Assembly (NCBI RefSeq): GCF_014648095.1
Contig: NZ_BMQL01000004.1
Location: 179,911-243,910 of the forward strand
Direction: 5' to 3'
Source: Deinococcus ruber
GTDB taxonomy: Bacteria > Deinococcota > Deinococci > Deinococcales > Deinococcaceae
DNA length: 64,000 bases
Shown here: one piece after another, positions 35,205 to 45,412 of the stretch
Numbering within the stretch: position 1 is the stretch's first letter
How the letters are laid out: each line of letters begins with the position of its first letter
Program-made: the position numbers and the translations under genes
Notes under the pieces: model-generated
Seen by the model: the letters and a program-made list of their open reading frames with translations, nothing else
The model's database searches: none
What the model was told of the DNA's origin: nothing

Positions 35205-35343
35205 CTGTCAAAACGGCTCTAAGTATCTCCTTGATACCCTTGAGGGGATCCGAGCAGAGCGAGTAAGGACGGAAGTACGTCCTGGCGAGAGTGGAGGGAT
35301 GGAGCGTTGTTTGCGGAAACCCGCAACGGCAGCAAGAATGTAC
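35205..35343. other. Structured non-coding segment, repeat-like
   Basis: Several short hairpins occur in a row: GTATC-TCCTT-GATAC, GGACG-GAAGTA-CGTCC (about 35269-35284) and TTGCGG-AAAC-CCGCAA (about 35311-35326). There is no open frame with coding character. It lies between convergent genes and is a candidate dispersed repeat or 3' regulatory RNA. Confidence 0.4.
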
Positions 35344-36180
35344 TTAGCCTGCCTTCCAGCCCTGCGAGATCAACACCACCATTTCGTCGAGCAGCGCGTG
35401 GCCTTCGGTGTGGTCGCTCAGATACTCGCCCATTTCCGCCTCGATGCGGTGGCCGAGATCTGTCCGCGCTGCCGGGCTGAGCGCCGCGAGTGCGGGAACG
35501 GCTGCCGACGCGCCCAGCAGGATGTTCTGCACGAAGTCGGCTGCCGATGGAAAGCGCACGGCGTTCACCTTCTCGCTGACCGTGACAGAGTGGAAATTTG
35601 CCCCGTTCATCAGGTGCCCGAGCTTTTCGGCGTCGCCCAGCGCAAAGGCGGCAGCGTAAACGTCGATGCCGATCAGCCGCAGGGCCGCGCCACTGAGCTG
35701 CTGATACAGCGGATTGCGCCCGATTTCATGATTGACCAGCACCACCACCCGGCCACTGGGCACCAGCACGCGCCACATCTCCGACAGGGCCAGCGCTCGG
35801 TCGGGGAAGAACTGCAAGCCCTGCTGGCACAGCACCACGTCAAAACTGGCGTCGGGGAAGGGAAGAGCCTGGGCGCTGCCCTGATACCACTCGGGAACGG
35901 CGGCATCTGCACTGGGAGCATGTCGCCGGGCGATTTCCAGCATGGCCGGATTGAGGTCGAGGGCCGCCACCCGTCCGGTGCTTCCAACCTGCTGAGCAGC
36001 TCGCCGGGTAACCACACCCGAGCCGCAGGCGATGTCCAGCACGCGCTCGCCGCTCTTCAGCGCCGCCTGATCGGTCAGCAGGACAGCGAGCGGGCTGAAC
36101 ATCACCGGAACCATGAAACTGTCGTACCGTTCAGCTGCCTGTAACGCCGCTTCCCGAGCTTCCATTTCCCCGTCGCTCAT
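35344..36180 (-). CDS. Class I SAM-dependent methyltransferase
   Basis: The 278-residue enzyme has motif I VLDIACGSGVVTRRAA (about residues 44-59), the acidic post-I residue in VAALDLNPAMLEIA, motif IV SFDVVLCQQGLQFFPD and a post-I helix. This is the UbiE/Coq5-like small-molecule class. The acceptor is not deducible. A purine-rich SD (GGGGG) lies about 8 bases before the ATG. It is a single gene flanked on both sides by structured, repeat-like non-coding DNA. Confidence 0.85.
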   Translation of the reverse strand: MSDGEMEAREAALQAAERYDSFMVPVMFSPLAVLLTDQAALKSGERVLDIACGSGVVTRRAAQQVGSTGRVAALDLNPAMLEIARRHAPSADAAVPEWYQGSAQALPFPDASFDVVLCQQGLQFFPDRALALSEMWRVLVPSGRVVVLVNHEIGRNPLYQQLSGAALRLIGIDVYAAAFALGDAEKLGHLMNGANFHSVTVSEKVNAVRFPSAADFVQNILLGASAAVPALAALSPAARTDLGHRIEAEMGEYLSDHTEGHALLDEMVVLISQGWKAG

Positions 36181-36294
36181 GTGCTTGCCCCCTGTCGGTG
36201 CAGATGTTCTGCCTCAAGGGTACGCCCACACGGACCAGAAACGACGAGAGCCGAGGAAGACCTGTCGTCTGTCCTCGGCTCCGGGCGCGGTCTA

Positions 36295-36436
36295 CTGATA
36301 CGGATTCCGGCCCCATGCCGTTATCCTCCGAAAAAACGCCGGAGGCTAACTCCATTCTGGAATCCGTACTTTTTCCTACTCCCTCTGCCCCTGTTTCGCA
36401 GTTCTTTCAGACTGTTCAACCGGAATTCGTATTAGC
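36295..36436. repeat. Inverted-repeat element, SNR-like
   Basis: CTGATACGGATTCCGG (36295-36310) recurs inverted as GGAATCCGT at 36359-36367 and as CCGGAATTCGTATTAG (36421-36436, 14 of 16 matching). An inner stem CCTCCG/CGGAGG lies between the first two. The layout looks like the small dispersed non-coding repeats known in Deinococcus genomes. Confidence 0.5.
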
Positions 36437-36438
36437 CG

Positions 36439-37062
36439 TTAGCGTCCGTAGTAACCGGAAATGCTGGTCTTTGCCAGCGTCGCGCCGTTCAGGTTGAAGC
36501 CCACGTAGGCGGGCGAGGCGTTCGGAGGCAGCGTCAGGGTCTTGTTTAGGGCGTACAGCGTGAACACGTAGCGGTGCGGCTTGTCGCCGGGGGGTGGGCA
36601 GGGGCCGGTGTAGCCGCTCTGGCCGCCGTCGTTGTTGCTCAGCACCGTGCCAGCGGGCGGCGTTGCTCCGCCAGACCCTGCGCCCTTGTCCAGCCCGGTT
36701 GCGCTGGCGGGAATGTTGTACGTGACCCAGTGCCAGAACCCGCTGCCGGTGGGGGCATCAGGGTCATAGGTCGTCAGAACGTAGCTGACCGTGCCAGCGG
36801 GCGCACCGCTCCAGCTCAGGGCGGGCGAGACGTTCTGCCCGGTGCAGCCGTTCCCACTGCCCACCTGCTCGGCAGCGAGCGTGCCGCCGTCGCTGAACTG
36901 CGGGCTGCTGAGCGTCAGGCCGTTTGCCCCGACACCTGCCGCTGGCTGCGCCACGCTCAGACGGTCCATGCTCATCCCCATCATGCCGCTGCCCATGCTG
37001 GGCGCACAGCCCGCCAGCAACAGCCCCCCCACGATCAGCACGCCCTGAAGTGCATTCTTCAT
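36439..37062 (-). CDS. YbhB/YbcL-type PEBP lipoprotein
   Basis: The 207-residue protein has a lipobox (IVGGLLLAGC, Cys about 19). The phosphatidylethanolamine-binding fold is shown by NVSPALSWSGAPAGTVSYVLTTYDPDAPTGSGFWHWVTYNIPA, GYTGPCPPPGDKPHRYVFTLYALNKTL and a C-terminal GATLAKTSISGYYGR. DPDAP and GPCPPPGDKPHRY are the ligand-pocket motifs. It is anchored outside the membrane, and its function in bacteria is poorly defined. SD AGGAGG supports the ATG. Confidence 0.9.
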   Translation of the reverse strand: MKNALQGVLIVGGLLLAGCAPSMGSGMMGMSMDRLSVAQPAAGVGANGLTLSSPQFSDGGTLAAEQVGSGNGCTGQNVSPALSWSGAPAGTVSYVLTTYDPDAPTGSGFWHWVTYNIPASATGLDKGAGSGGATPPAGTVLSNNDGGQSGYTGPCPPPGDKPHRYVFTLYALNKTLTLPPNASPAYVGFNLNGATLAKTSISGYYGR

Positions 37063-37226
37063 ATGTGTCCTCCTGATGTCCTCTCAGGATGTTCATGCTG
37101 ACAACAGGGCGGGTGAGAGCCGGGGCGTGAGGCCCTTGGCGCAGTCTTCACCACTTCCCAATCTCAGGATGTGCCGGGAAGACAACGGCAGCACTTCGCT
37201 ATCATGAGGGCATTCAAGGAGGCCGC

Positions 37227-39422
37227 ATGACCCCGCCCGATTCAACTCCAGAGGTGCCGTCCGGTGGTTCGGTGCCCGCGCTGGCACGCTGGAAGGCGCT
37301 CGCCGTCAAAGACCTGCGCGGCGCAGACCCGGACAGTCTCAACCGCGTCACGCCCGAAGGTCTGAGCCTGAAGGCGCTGTATACCCGGGAAGACGTGGAT
37401 GGTCTGAACCTCGACACGCTGCCGGGCCTGCCGCCCTACACGCGGGGGCCACGCGCCACCATGTACGCCCAGCGCCCCTGGACCATCCGCCAGTACGCGG
37501 GCTTTTCGACGGCTGCCGAAAGCAACGCCTTTTATCGCCGCAATCTGGCTGCCGGGCAGAAGGGCCTTTCGGTGGCCTTCGATCTGGCGACCCACCGGGG
37601 CTACGATTCCGACCACCCGCGTGTGGTGGGCGATGTGGGCAAGGCGGGCGTCGCCATCGACAGCGTGGAAGACATGAAGCTGCTCTTCGACGGCATTCCG
37701 CTCTCGGATATGTCGGTCAGCATGACCATGAACGGGGCGGTGCTGCCGGTGCTGGCGGCGTATATCGTGGCGGGGCAGGAGCAGGGCGCGAGGCTCGACC
37801 AGCTTTCGGGCACCATCCAGAACGACATCCTGAAGGAATTCATGGTGCGGAACACCTATATCTATCCGCCCGCGCCCAGCATGCGGATCGTGGCCGACAT
37901 CATCGAATTCACCGCCCAGCAGATGCCCCGCTTCAACTCCATCTCGATTTCCGGCTACCACCTTCAGGAAGCGGGCGCAAATGCCGCGCTGGAGCTGGCC
38001 TACACCCTGGCAGACGGGCTGGAATACGTGCGGGCTGCACTCGGCAAGGGCCTGAAGATCGACGATTTCGCGCCGCGCCTGAGTTTCTTCTTTGCCATCG
38101 GCATGAATTTCTATACCGAGGTCGCCAAACTGCGGGCCGCCCGCCTGCTGTGGAGCGAGCTGATGGCGCAGTTTTCTCCGCAGAACCCGCTGAGCAGCGC
38201 CCTGCGAACGCACTGCCAGACGAGTGGCTGGAGCCTGACCGAGCAGGACCCTTACAACAACATCGTTCGCACCACCGTCGAGGCAATGGCGGCGGTGTTC
38301 GGCGGCACCCAGAGCCTGCACACCAACAGTTTCGACGAGGCTACGTCGCTGCCCACCGACACGTCGGCCCGCGTTGCCCGCAATACCCAGATCATTTTAC
38401 AGGAAGAAACCGGCATTCCACAGGTGATCGATCCCTGGGGCGGCAGCTTCCTGATGGAGCGCCTGACGCACGATCTGGCCGAAGAAACGCGCCGCCTGCT
38501 GGCCGAGGTGGAAGGGCTGGGCGGCATGGCGAAGGCCATCGAGGCGGGCATTCCCAAGCTCAGGATCGAGGAATCGGCGGCCCGCAAACAGGCCAGAATC
38601 GACCGGGGCGAAGACGTGATCGTGGGCGTCAACAAGTATCCGGCTCCGGAAGCCACCAGCATCGAAGTCCTTCAGATCGACAACAACGCGGTGCGCGAGG
38701 GCCAGATCGCGGCGCTGAAAGACATTCGGGCCAGCCGTGACCCGGCGGCGGTGCAGCACGCACTGGACGCACTCGAAGCGGCAGCAAAGGACGGCAGCGG
38801 CAACCTGCTGGCCCTGAGCGTCGAGGCGATGCGGGTGCGCTGCACCGTGGGCGAAGTGTCGGACGCGCTGGAACGGGTCTGGGGCCGCCACACGGCGGAA
38901 GTTCGCACGCTCAGCGGCGTGTACGCGCAGGGCTACGCGGGCGACGCGGGCTTTGACGATCTGAGCGCCGAGATCGCTGAATTTGCCGCCGCCGAGGGCC
39001 GCCGCCCCCGCATGCTGGTGGTCAAGCTGGGTCAGGACGGACATGACCGGGGCGCAAAGATCATCGCCACGGCCTTTGCCGACCTGGGTTTCGATGTCGA
39101 CGTGGGGCCGCTGTTCCAGACCCCGCAGGAGGCGGCGCAGCAGGCCATCGAGAACGACGTGCATGTGGTGGGCGTGTCCAGTCAGGCGGCAGGCCACAAA
39201 ACGCTGATTCCGGCGCTGGTGCAGACGCTCAGAGCCGAGGGCGCAGACGACATTCTCGTGATCGCGGGCGGCGTCATTCCGCAGCAGGATTACGCGGCGC
39301 TGCGGGAAGCGGGTGTGGCGGGCATCTTTGGGCCGGGCACGCCTGTCCTGACTTCGGCGCGGGAGGTGCTGCGGCTGCTGCGGGGGCGGCAGGCAGGCGA
39401 ACTCCGCGAGACGCTCACCTGA
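37227..39422 (+). CDS. Methylmalonyl-CoA mutase, single chain
   Basis: The 731-residue enzyme has the acyl-CoA barrel (about 1-570): [59 protein letters not shown] and [15 protein letters not shown]. It also has the C-terminal B12 domain with [30 protein letters not shown], where the DxHxxG histidine ligates cobalt. It isomerises methylmalonyl-CoA and succinyl-CoA. SD AAGGAGG precedes the ATG. The usual partners (epimerase, MeaB GTPase) are not in this window. Confidence 0.95.
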   Translation: MTPPDSTPEVPSGGSVPALARWKALAVKDLRGADPDSLNRVTPEGLSLKALYTREDVDGLNLDTLPGLPPYTRGPRATMYAQRPWTIRQYAGFSTAAESNAFYRRNLAAGQKGLSVAFDLATHRGYDSDHPRVVGDVGKAGVAIDSVEDMKLLFDGIPLSDMSVSMTMNGAVLPVLAAYIVAGQEQGARLDQLSGTIQNDILKEFMVRNTYIYPPAPSMRIVADIIEFTAQQMPRFNSISISGYHLQEAGANAALELAYTLADGLEYVRAALGKGLKIDDFAPRLSFFFAIGMNFYTEVAKLRAARLLWSELMAQFSPQNPLSSALRTHCQTSGWSLTEQDPYNNIVRTTVEAMAAVFGGTQSLHTNSFDEATSLPTDTSARVARNTQIILQEETGIPQVIDPWGGSFLMERLTHDLAEETRRLLAEVEGLGGMAKAIEAGIPKLRIEESAARKQARIDRGEDVIVGVNKYPAPEATSIEVLQIDNNAVREGQIAALKDIRASRDPAAVQHALDALEAAAKDGSGNLLALSVEAMRVRCTVGEVSDALERVWGRHTAEVRTLSGVYAQGYAGDAGFDDLSAEIAEFAAAEGRRPRMLVVKLGQDGHDRGAKIIATAFADLGFDVDVGPLFQTPQEAAQQAIENDVHVVGVSSQAAGHKTLIPALVQTLRAEGADDILVIAGGVIPQQDYAALREAGVAGIFGPGTPVLTSAREVLRLLRGRQAGELRETLT

Positions 39423-39564
39423 CCTCGCGGCCACAGACTTCAGCTCTGAGCTTTCAGCCTGTACTGTCCGGACGCCGCCGCTGTCTGTGCATAACCAGCG
39501 TCTGCCGGGCGGCACCCCCCCCATTCCATTCAAGCCCTCTTCAGGGCGCTCCCGGAGACACCGC

Positions 39565-40065
39565 ATGCTTGCCAGACGCTTCACAGTGCTCGCCCTGATC
39601 CTCAACTTCACGGTTGCCCTGGCCGGAACCTACGACGCCTCGCCGCAGAACATCAGCATCATTCGCCAGAATTACGTGCAGGTCACGCAGCTCGCGGCCA
39701 AGGGGCAACTGCTTCAGGTTAAGCGGGATTTCGGCTGCCTGGGTGTCTCCGATTCGCTGCGGGTGCTGTCGAAGGACAAAAACGGGCAGGTTCGCAAATA
39801 CACCATGCAGGGCGGCACCGACGATTCATCTGTGACCATCTCGCACTATTTCGGCCCCGATGGTCGGCTGTCGTTTGCCCTGATCGAAGCGGGCGCGGTC
39901 AACGGCACGCAGCAGGAATGGCGGCTGTACTACGGGCCAGCGGGCAACCTGCTGAAACTCGAAGAGAAGACGGTGCATGGCCCTGGCTATCCGTTCGGCC
40001 CGCTGTGGCAGCAGGTCGTGCAGTTTCCGGAGGTGGCCTTCGACGCCCCGGCTCCCTGCTCCTGA
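39565..40065 (+). CDS. Small secreted protein, first of a related pair
   Basis: The 166-residue exported protein has a signal peptide (FTVLALILNFTVALA). The mature domain contains one cysteine (DFGCLGVS) and repeated Y/F..DG turns: KNGQVRKYTMQGG, HYFGPDGRLSF and YYGPAGNLLKLEEK, a layout like short beta-meander repeats. The next gene has the same design. ATG 39565 has GGAG 8 bases before it. Function unknown. Confidence 0.65.
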   Translation: MLARRFTVLALILNFTVALAGTYDASPQNISIIRQNYVQVTQLAAKGQLLQVKRDFGCLGVSDSLRVLSKDKNGQVRKYTMQGGTDDSSVTISHYFGPDGRLSFALIEAGAVNGTQQEWRLYYGPAGNLLKLEEKTVHGPGYPFGPLWQQVVQFPEVAFDAPAPCS

Positions 40066-40109
40066 CGGCTGGGCGGCAACTCGTAGCCTACCCGCCGCGT
40101 ATCTGAAGC

Positions 40110-40532
40110 ATGAACATTCCCGTCCTGTTTCTGGGTGGTCTCGCGCTCGCGTCGGCTGTCTCTCCGGCCACATCTACTCGGGCGACCACGCCTGTGCTCA
40201 AACCGCTGCCGCTCAGCGCCGCGTGTCAGAAGGCCGGGTACACCGCGCTTCAGGACGCGGCGGGCACGGTGCGGGTGCTCCGGTACGTGCGGACGGTGCC
40301 CGACAATACCGCGCGGCTTACGCAGTACTACGACGCGGCGGGCCACCTGCAAAGCCTGAAGGCCACTGCCAGCGGCTTCGTCGGGCTGCTGTATACCCTG
40401 TCGGCACGGATCGACAGCAGAGGAAACGTGGTGGGGGAGACGGGGTTCCGCTCACGCTTTTTTACGGCCAGCCTCAGCAGTGTGATTCATGACGTGGCAG
40501 TGGTAAAGGCCGGGCACTGCGGCACCGAATGA
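40110..40532 (+). CDS. Small secreted protein, second of a related pair
   Basis: The 140-residue exported protein (signal MNIPVLFLGGLALASAVSPA) has a mature part with the upstream protein's pattern: a cysteine (SAACQKAGY), AAGTVRVLRYVRTV, TQYYDAAGHLQSL and IDSRGNVVGE, then a terminal Cys (GHCGTE). It lies 44 bases after its partner, so the two likely share a transcript. Function unknown; a duplication origin is inferred from the shared layout, not from high identity. Confidence 0.65.
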   Translation: MNIPVLFLGGLALASAVSPATSTRATTPVLKPLPLSAACQKAGYTALQDAAGTVRVLRYVRTVPDNTARLTQYYDAAGHLQSLKATASGFVGLLYTLSARIDSRGNVVGETGFRSRFFTASLSSVIHDVAVVKAGHCGTE

Positions 40533-40581
40533 GCTGACATCAGACGGCGGGATGGAAATTTTGCAGAACACGTGCAGAGTG

Positions 40582-40598
40582 TTATGTAATTGACAAAA
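40582..40598 (+). promoter_or_regulatory. RDRM-like (DdrO) operator
   Basis: TTATGTAATTGACAAAA matches the 17-bp Deinococcus radiation/desiccation response motif TTATGTCATTGACATAA at 15 positions. It overlaps the -35 box of the promoter below, where DdrO would block transcription until it is cleaved by IrrE (PprI). Confidence 0.65.
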
Positions 40599-40618
40599 TA
40601 GAGATTGTAACTTATACT
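40590..40618 (+). promoter_or_regulatory. Near-consensus promoter of the VOC/SnoaL genes
   Basis: TTGACA (40590-40595), a 17-base spacer and TATACT (40613-40618) form the best vegetative promoter in the window. It sits 33 bases before the VOC start, which has SD AGGAGG. Confidence 0.85.
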
Positions 40619-40651
40619 TCTGTTGAAGCTATTTCAGCAGGAGGAACACCT

Positions 40652-41416
40652 ATGACGGATGCTGCGACCTACCCCGCCGGACACCCAAGCTGGATTGATC
40701 TGATGACCCCCACACCCGCCCGGACACACGCGTTTTATGCGGCGCTCTTCGGCTGGACCTACGAGATCAGGCCCGATTACGGCGGGTACGCGATGGCCCA
40801 CCAGCAGGGCAGGACGGCAGCGGGCATCATGCCGATGGAACCTGATTCGCCCATGCCCAGTGCCTGGACGGTGTATTTCGACAGTGCCGACATCGCTGCC
40901 GACGCCGAGCGCGTGACAGAACTGGGAGGACAGGTGATGGTGCCGCCGATGCAGGTGGGCGACCAGGGGCAGATGGGGGTCTTCAGCGATCCGACTGGAG
41001 CCGTGTTCGGGTTGTGGCAGGCGGGCAACCACAAGGGGGCACAGGCCACCGACGGCGAGGGCAGTCTGGCGTGGGTGCAGGTCAATACCCCCGACTCGGC
41101 GCGGGCTTCGGCCTTCTATCAGGCGCTGTTTCATGCCGACGGCGTGCAGGTGCCCGACATGGATTACCGGCAGCTCCAGCACGGCGGTCTGGGCTATGCG
41201 GGCGTGTCGGGCATGGCGCAGGAGGGTGTTCCGGCCCACTGGATCGCCTATTTCTACGCTTCCGATGTAGACGCGGCGGTACAGCGGGCGGTGCAGAACG
41301 GCGGCACCCTCCAGGGCGAAGTGCTCGATACGCCGTTCGGCAGGATGGCGCTGCTGGCAGACCCGGCGGGTGCGTCCTTCTGGGTCATGAATCCGCAGAG
41401 GAGCGCCCACGCGTGA
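40652..41416 (+). CDS. Two-domain VOC protein (glyoxalase/bleomycin-resistance superfamily)
   Basis: The 254-residue protein has two tandem glyoxalase modules: residues about 8-120 (HPSWIDLMTPTPARTHAFYAALFGWTYE ... VFSDPTGAVFGLWQ) and about 130-252 (LAWVQVNTPDSARASAFYQALF ... LLADPAGASFWVMNP). This matches the CFP32/27-kDa-antigen-like double-domain type. Substrate is unknown. The strong promoter, the SD AGGAGG and an overlapping RDRM-like site suggest induction after DNA damage. It overlaps the SnoaL gene by 4 bases (GTGA). Confidence 0.87.
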   Translation: MTDAATYPAGHPSWIDLMTPTPARTHAFYAALFGWTYEIRPDYGGYAMAHQQGRTAAGIMPMEPDSPMPSAWTVYFDSADIAADAERVTELGGQVMVPPMQVGDQGQMGVFSDPTGAVFGLWQAGNHKGAQATDGEGSLAWVQVNTPDSARASAFYQALFHADGVQVPDMDYRQLQHGGLGYAGVSGMAQEGVPAHWIAYFYASDVDAAVQRAVQNGGTLQGEVLDTPFGRMALLADPAGASFWVMNPQRSAHA

Positions 41417-41850
41417 CGCGCACCATGACAGCAACAACGCCGACGCAGGTGCTGGAGCTGTACCGCGCCGCCGTCTACGCCAAAGATGTCGAGGCGCTGA
41501 TGCAGCTGTACGCCCCAGACGTGCGGGTGTTCGACATGTGGGGCACGTGGGCTTACGACGGTGCTGATGCGTGGCGCACGGCTGTATCCGAGTGGTTCGG
41601 CTCGCTGGGCAGCGATCTGGTCAGGGTCGAGATGGACGACCTTCAGCACACGCAGTCGGGCGAACTGGCCGTGCTCTCGGCCTTCGTGACGTACCGGGGG
41701 CTGTCGGCCCAGGGCCAGGAACTGCGCTCGATGAACAACCGCCTGACGCTGGTCTGCAGGCAGGACAGCAGCGGCTGGCAGGTTATCCACGAACATTCGT
41801 CGTCACCCGCCGATTTCGAATCGGGAAAGGTGCTGCTCAGGCGCGGATAA
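41413..41850 (+). CDS. SnoaL/NTF2-like protein
   Basis: This 145-residue product (141 if ATG 41425 is used) folds as an NTF2-like cone: VLELYRAAVYAKDVEALMQLYAPDVRVFDMWGTW, then WRTAVSEWFGSLG and a C-terminal GWQVIHEHSSSPADF. It is typical of SnoaL-like or SgcJ-like ketosteroid isomerase relatives with unknown substrates. GTG 41413 overlaps the VOC stop. The pair should be co-regulated by the RDRM-like promoter. A role in removing a toxic small molecule is a guess. Confidence 0.78.
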   Translation: MTRTMTATTPTQVLELYRAAVYAKDVEALMQLYAPDVRVFDMWGTWAYDGADAWRTAVSEWFGSLGSDLVRVEMDDLQHTQSGELAVLSAFVTYRGLSAQGQELRSMNNRLTLVCRQDSSGWQVIHEHSSSPADFESGKVLLRRG

Positions 41851-41892
41851 GCTGATCTGCACAGGCGTCTGGCGCTGCTCTACCCTGTGCCC

Positions 41893-42393
41893 ATGACACC
41901 CGCGTTCGTGGTCTTCCTGCTGTTCTGGGTGGTGGGCGTGGTCGGCACCTTCATTCCGGTGGTGCCCGCCACGCTCATCATTCTGCTGGGTACCTTCGTC
42001 GCCACCTTCATCAGCGGCTTTCACTGGTGGCCCGATCTGCCGATTCTGCTCACGTTTACGCTCATCACCATCGCCATTTCGCTGGTCGATAATCTGGCCT
42101 CGGCCTGGGGCGCTCGGAGATACGGCGGCAGCCGACAGGCGGGCTGGGGAGCGCTGGCGGGCGGTCTGGTGGGCATCTTTATTCCGTTTGGCCTGCTGGT
42201 GGGGCCGCTGGCCGGGGCGCTGCTGGTCGAACTCATCTGGATGCGGCGCTCCTTTCCAGACGCGCTGCGGGCTGCCTGGGGCACCTTGCTCGGCCTGCTG
42301 GCGGGCATCGCGGCCAAGTTCGTGCTGCATATTCTGGTCGGCGTGGTCGAACTGTGGCGGCTGTGGGAACCGGCAAAGGCGGCGCTGTCCTGA
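41893..42393 (+). CDS. DUF456 membrane protein
   Basis: The 166-residue protein is almost wholly membrane-embedded (five to six helices). It has the DUF456 pattern: [21 protein letters not shown], then [33 protein letters not shown] and [16 protein letters not shown]. The Gly-rich repeats recall small transporter-like folds, and the function is unknown. TACCCT lies 6 bases before ATG 41893, so it is probably leaderless; GTG 41887 is an alternative. Its stop overlaps the next start (TGATG). Confidence 0.85.
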   Translation: MTPAFVVFLLFWVVGVVGTFIPVVPATLIILLGTFVATFISGFHWWPDLPILLTFTLITIAISLVDNLASAWGARRYGGSRQAGWGALAGGLVGIFIPFGLLVGPLAGALLVELIWMRRSFPDALRAAWGTLLGLLAGIAAKFVLHILVGVVELWRLWEPAKAALS

Positions 42394-42632
42394 TGCCCGA
42401 ACTGCCCCTCCTGACGCTGTATTCCCGCCAGGGCTGCCACCTGTGCGAAGACGCCGAGAATGCGCTCCAGTCGCTCGGCTGGGCCTTTACCCGCAGCGAT
42501 GTCGATGCCGACCCCGCCCTGAAGGAGAAGTACGGCTTCGACGTGCCGGTACTGGTGGCAGAAGACCGGGTAATGCTAAAAGGCGTCATCACGCGCTCAA
42601 GGCTGCTGCGCTGGCGAGCCGCCCGCCCCTGA
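42393..42632 (+). CDS. Glutaredoxin-like (DUF836) thiol protein
   Basis: The 79-residue thioredoxin-fold protein has the redox motif RQGCHLCEDAENAL (CHLC, about 14-17), a following D/E-rich helix and the cis-Pro segment FDVPVLVAEDRVMLKG. It is likely a small cytosolic thiol oxidoreductase. The ATG shares its A with the previous TGA stop, so it is translationally coupled to DUF456. Confidence 0.85.
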   Translation: MPELPLLTLYSRQGCHLCEDAENALQSLGWAFTRSDVDADPALKEKYGFDVPVLVAEDRVMLKGVITRSRLLRWRAARP

Positions 42633-42671
42633 CCGACTCATGCGGGCCGGGGTACACTGACCTAGATACTC

Positions 42672-43597
<926 letters not shown>

Positions 43598-43601
<4 letters not shown>

Positions 43602-45070
43602 CCGCTCTCGACCCCGCGACCCAGCCGCCGCGCCCGCTCGATGTGGTGGTGCTGGCTGCCGGAGCGGGCACGCGCATGCGCTCGAAGCTGCCCAAGATGC
43701 TTCATCAGGTGCTGGGCCGCCCGATGGTGGCCTGGAGTGTGCGGGCCGCGCAGCAGCTCGGCGCACGCGACATCGTGGTGGTAACGGGGCACGGTGCGGC
43801 GCAGGTCGAGGAAGCTCTGGCACCGCTGGGGGTGCGTTTTGCCCGGCAGGAGGCGCAGCTCGGCACCGGGCACGCCTTTCTTCAGGCCGCGCACCAGCTT
43901 CGTGGCGGAGCCGACGTGCTGGTGCTGTACGGCGACAGCCCGATGCTGCCTGCTTCGACCCTGCGGGCATTGCTGGACGCGCACCGCAGCGGCCACAACG
44001 CCCTGACGGTGCTGACAAGTGAACTGCCCGACGCCACCGGCTATGGGCGCATCATCCGTGCGCCGGGCGGCGAGGTACTGAAGATCGTCGAGGAAAAGGC
44101 CGCCACCCCGCAGGAAAGACTCGTGCGCGAGTTCAACAGCGGCGTGTACGTGATGAACGCGCAGGCACCCGAACTGGCCGAGCGCATCGGCAACGACAAT
44201 GCGGCGGGCGAGTATTACATCACCGACCTGCTGGCGCTGTACCGGCAGAGCGGCTCACGGGTGGCCGCCTTCCGCATTGCCGACCCCGGCGAGGTGATGG
44301 GAGCCAACGACCGCGTGCAGCTCGCGGAACTGGAAAACATCATGCGGGCTCGGATCAACGAGGCGCATATGCGGGCGGGCGTAACCATTCAGGACCCGGC
44401 CACCACCCTGATCGAAGACACCGTGACCATCGCGCCCGACAGCCTGCTGGAACCGGGCGTGATTTTGCGCGGTGAAACCCGCATCGGTGAAGGCGTGACG
44501 GTGGGCGCGTACAGCGTTCTGAGTGACTGCGTGCTGGAAGACGGCGTGACCATCAAGGCGCATAGCGTGCTGGAAGGCAGCTATGTGGGGCGCGGCAGCG
44601 ACGTGGGACCGTTTGCACGGCTGCGCCCCGGGACGCGGCTGGGGGAAGGCGTGCATATCGGCAACTTCGTCGAAACCAAGAATGCCCGGCTGCACGGCGG
44701 CGTCAAGGCCGGGCATCTGTCGTATCTGGGCGACGTAGAAATCGGGCAGGAAACCAACATCGGCGCGGGTACCATCGTCGCCAATTTCGATGGGCTGAAC
44801 AAACATCAGAGCAGCATCGGCGCGGGCGTGTTCATCGGCTCGAACAGCACCCTGATCGCGCCGCGCCTGATCGGTGATGGAGCCTTTGTGGCGGGCGGCA
44901 GCACCCTGAACAAAGACGTACCCGAAGGCGCGATGGCGATTGCGCGGGGGCAGCAGCGCAATATGGAAGGCTGGTCGCGGCGCTACTGGCAGGGCATGGG
45001 CGAGAAGGTCGGGCAGAAGCTGCCGTGGCTGGCAAGCTGGCTGGCACAGCATCCGGGCAGCGACCACTGA
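43598..45070 (+). CDS. glmU: Bifunctional GlmU (UDP-GlcNAc pyrophosphorylase / GlcN-1-P acetyltransferase)
   Basis: This 490-residue enzyme has an N-terminal uridyltransferase ([33 protein letters not shown], about 1-240). Its C-terminal left-handed beta-helix holds many hexapeptide turns and the acetyltransferase motif [27 protein letters not shown]. It makes UDP-GlcNAc for peptidoglycan. The ATG overlaps the lgt stop (ATGA), so both envelope genes are coupled. Confidence 0.95.
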
Positions 45071-45221
45071 GCACGAACTCGCCTTCTGCACACAATCTTG
45101 ATCTTTTCTCAACATCCAACCTTGTCTGGTGCGCGTATAACTAGGTGAGAGACAGGAAACGTGCGTTCCGGGTTTGCGGCAGAGCAGGTGCGCCGCGCCG
45201 AGGCGTCAAGGAGACAAGATC

Positions 45222-45398
45222 ATGGGGCCAGTGGAAATTATTCTGATCGTCGTTGTGGTGGTGCTGCTGTTCGGTGCTCGCAAGCTTCCCGAAATCGGCA
45301 AGGGGCTGGGCCAGGGCATCAAGGAATTCAAGCAGACGGCCACGGCCAAAGACGACGGCACCACCGTGACGGTCGTCAAGCCTGAAGACCGCAGTTAA
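45222..45398 (+). CDS. tatA: Twin-arginine translocase subunit TatA
   Basis: The 58-residue protein has one N-terminal helix ([38 protein letters not shown]) with the TatA hallmark [10 protein letters not shown] hinge and an amphipathic helix, then a short polar tail. It polymerises to form the Tat pore. ATG 45222 has SD AAGGAG. It is followed 14 bases later by tatC. Confidence 0.93.
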   Translation: MGPVEIILIVVVVVLLFGARKLPEIGKGLGQGIKEFKQTATAKDDGTTVTVVKPEDRS

Positions 45399-45412
45399 GC
45401 GGGGGGTGCGCC

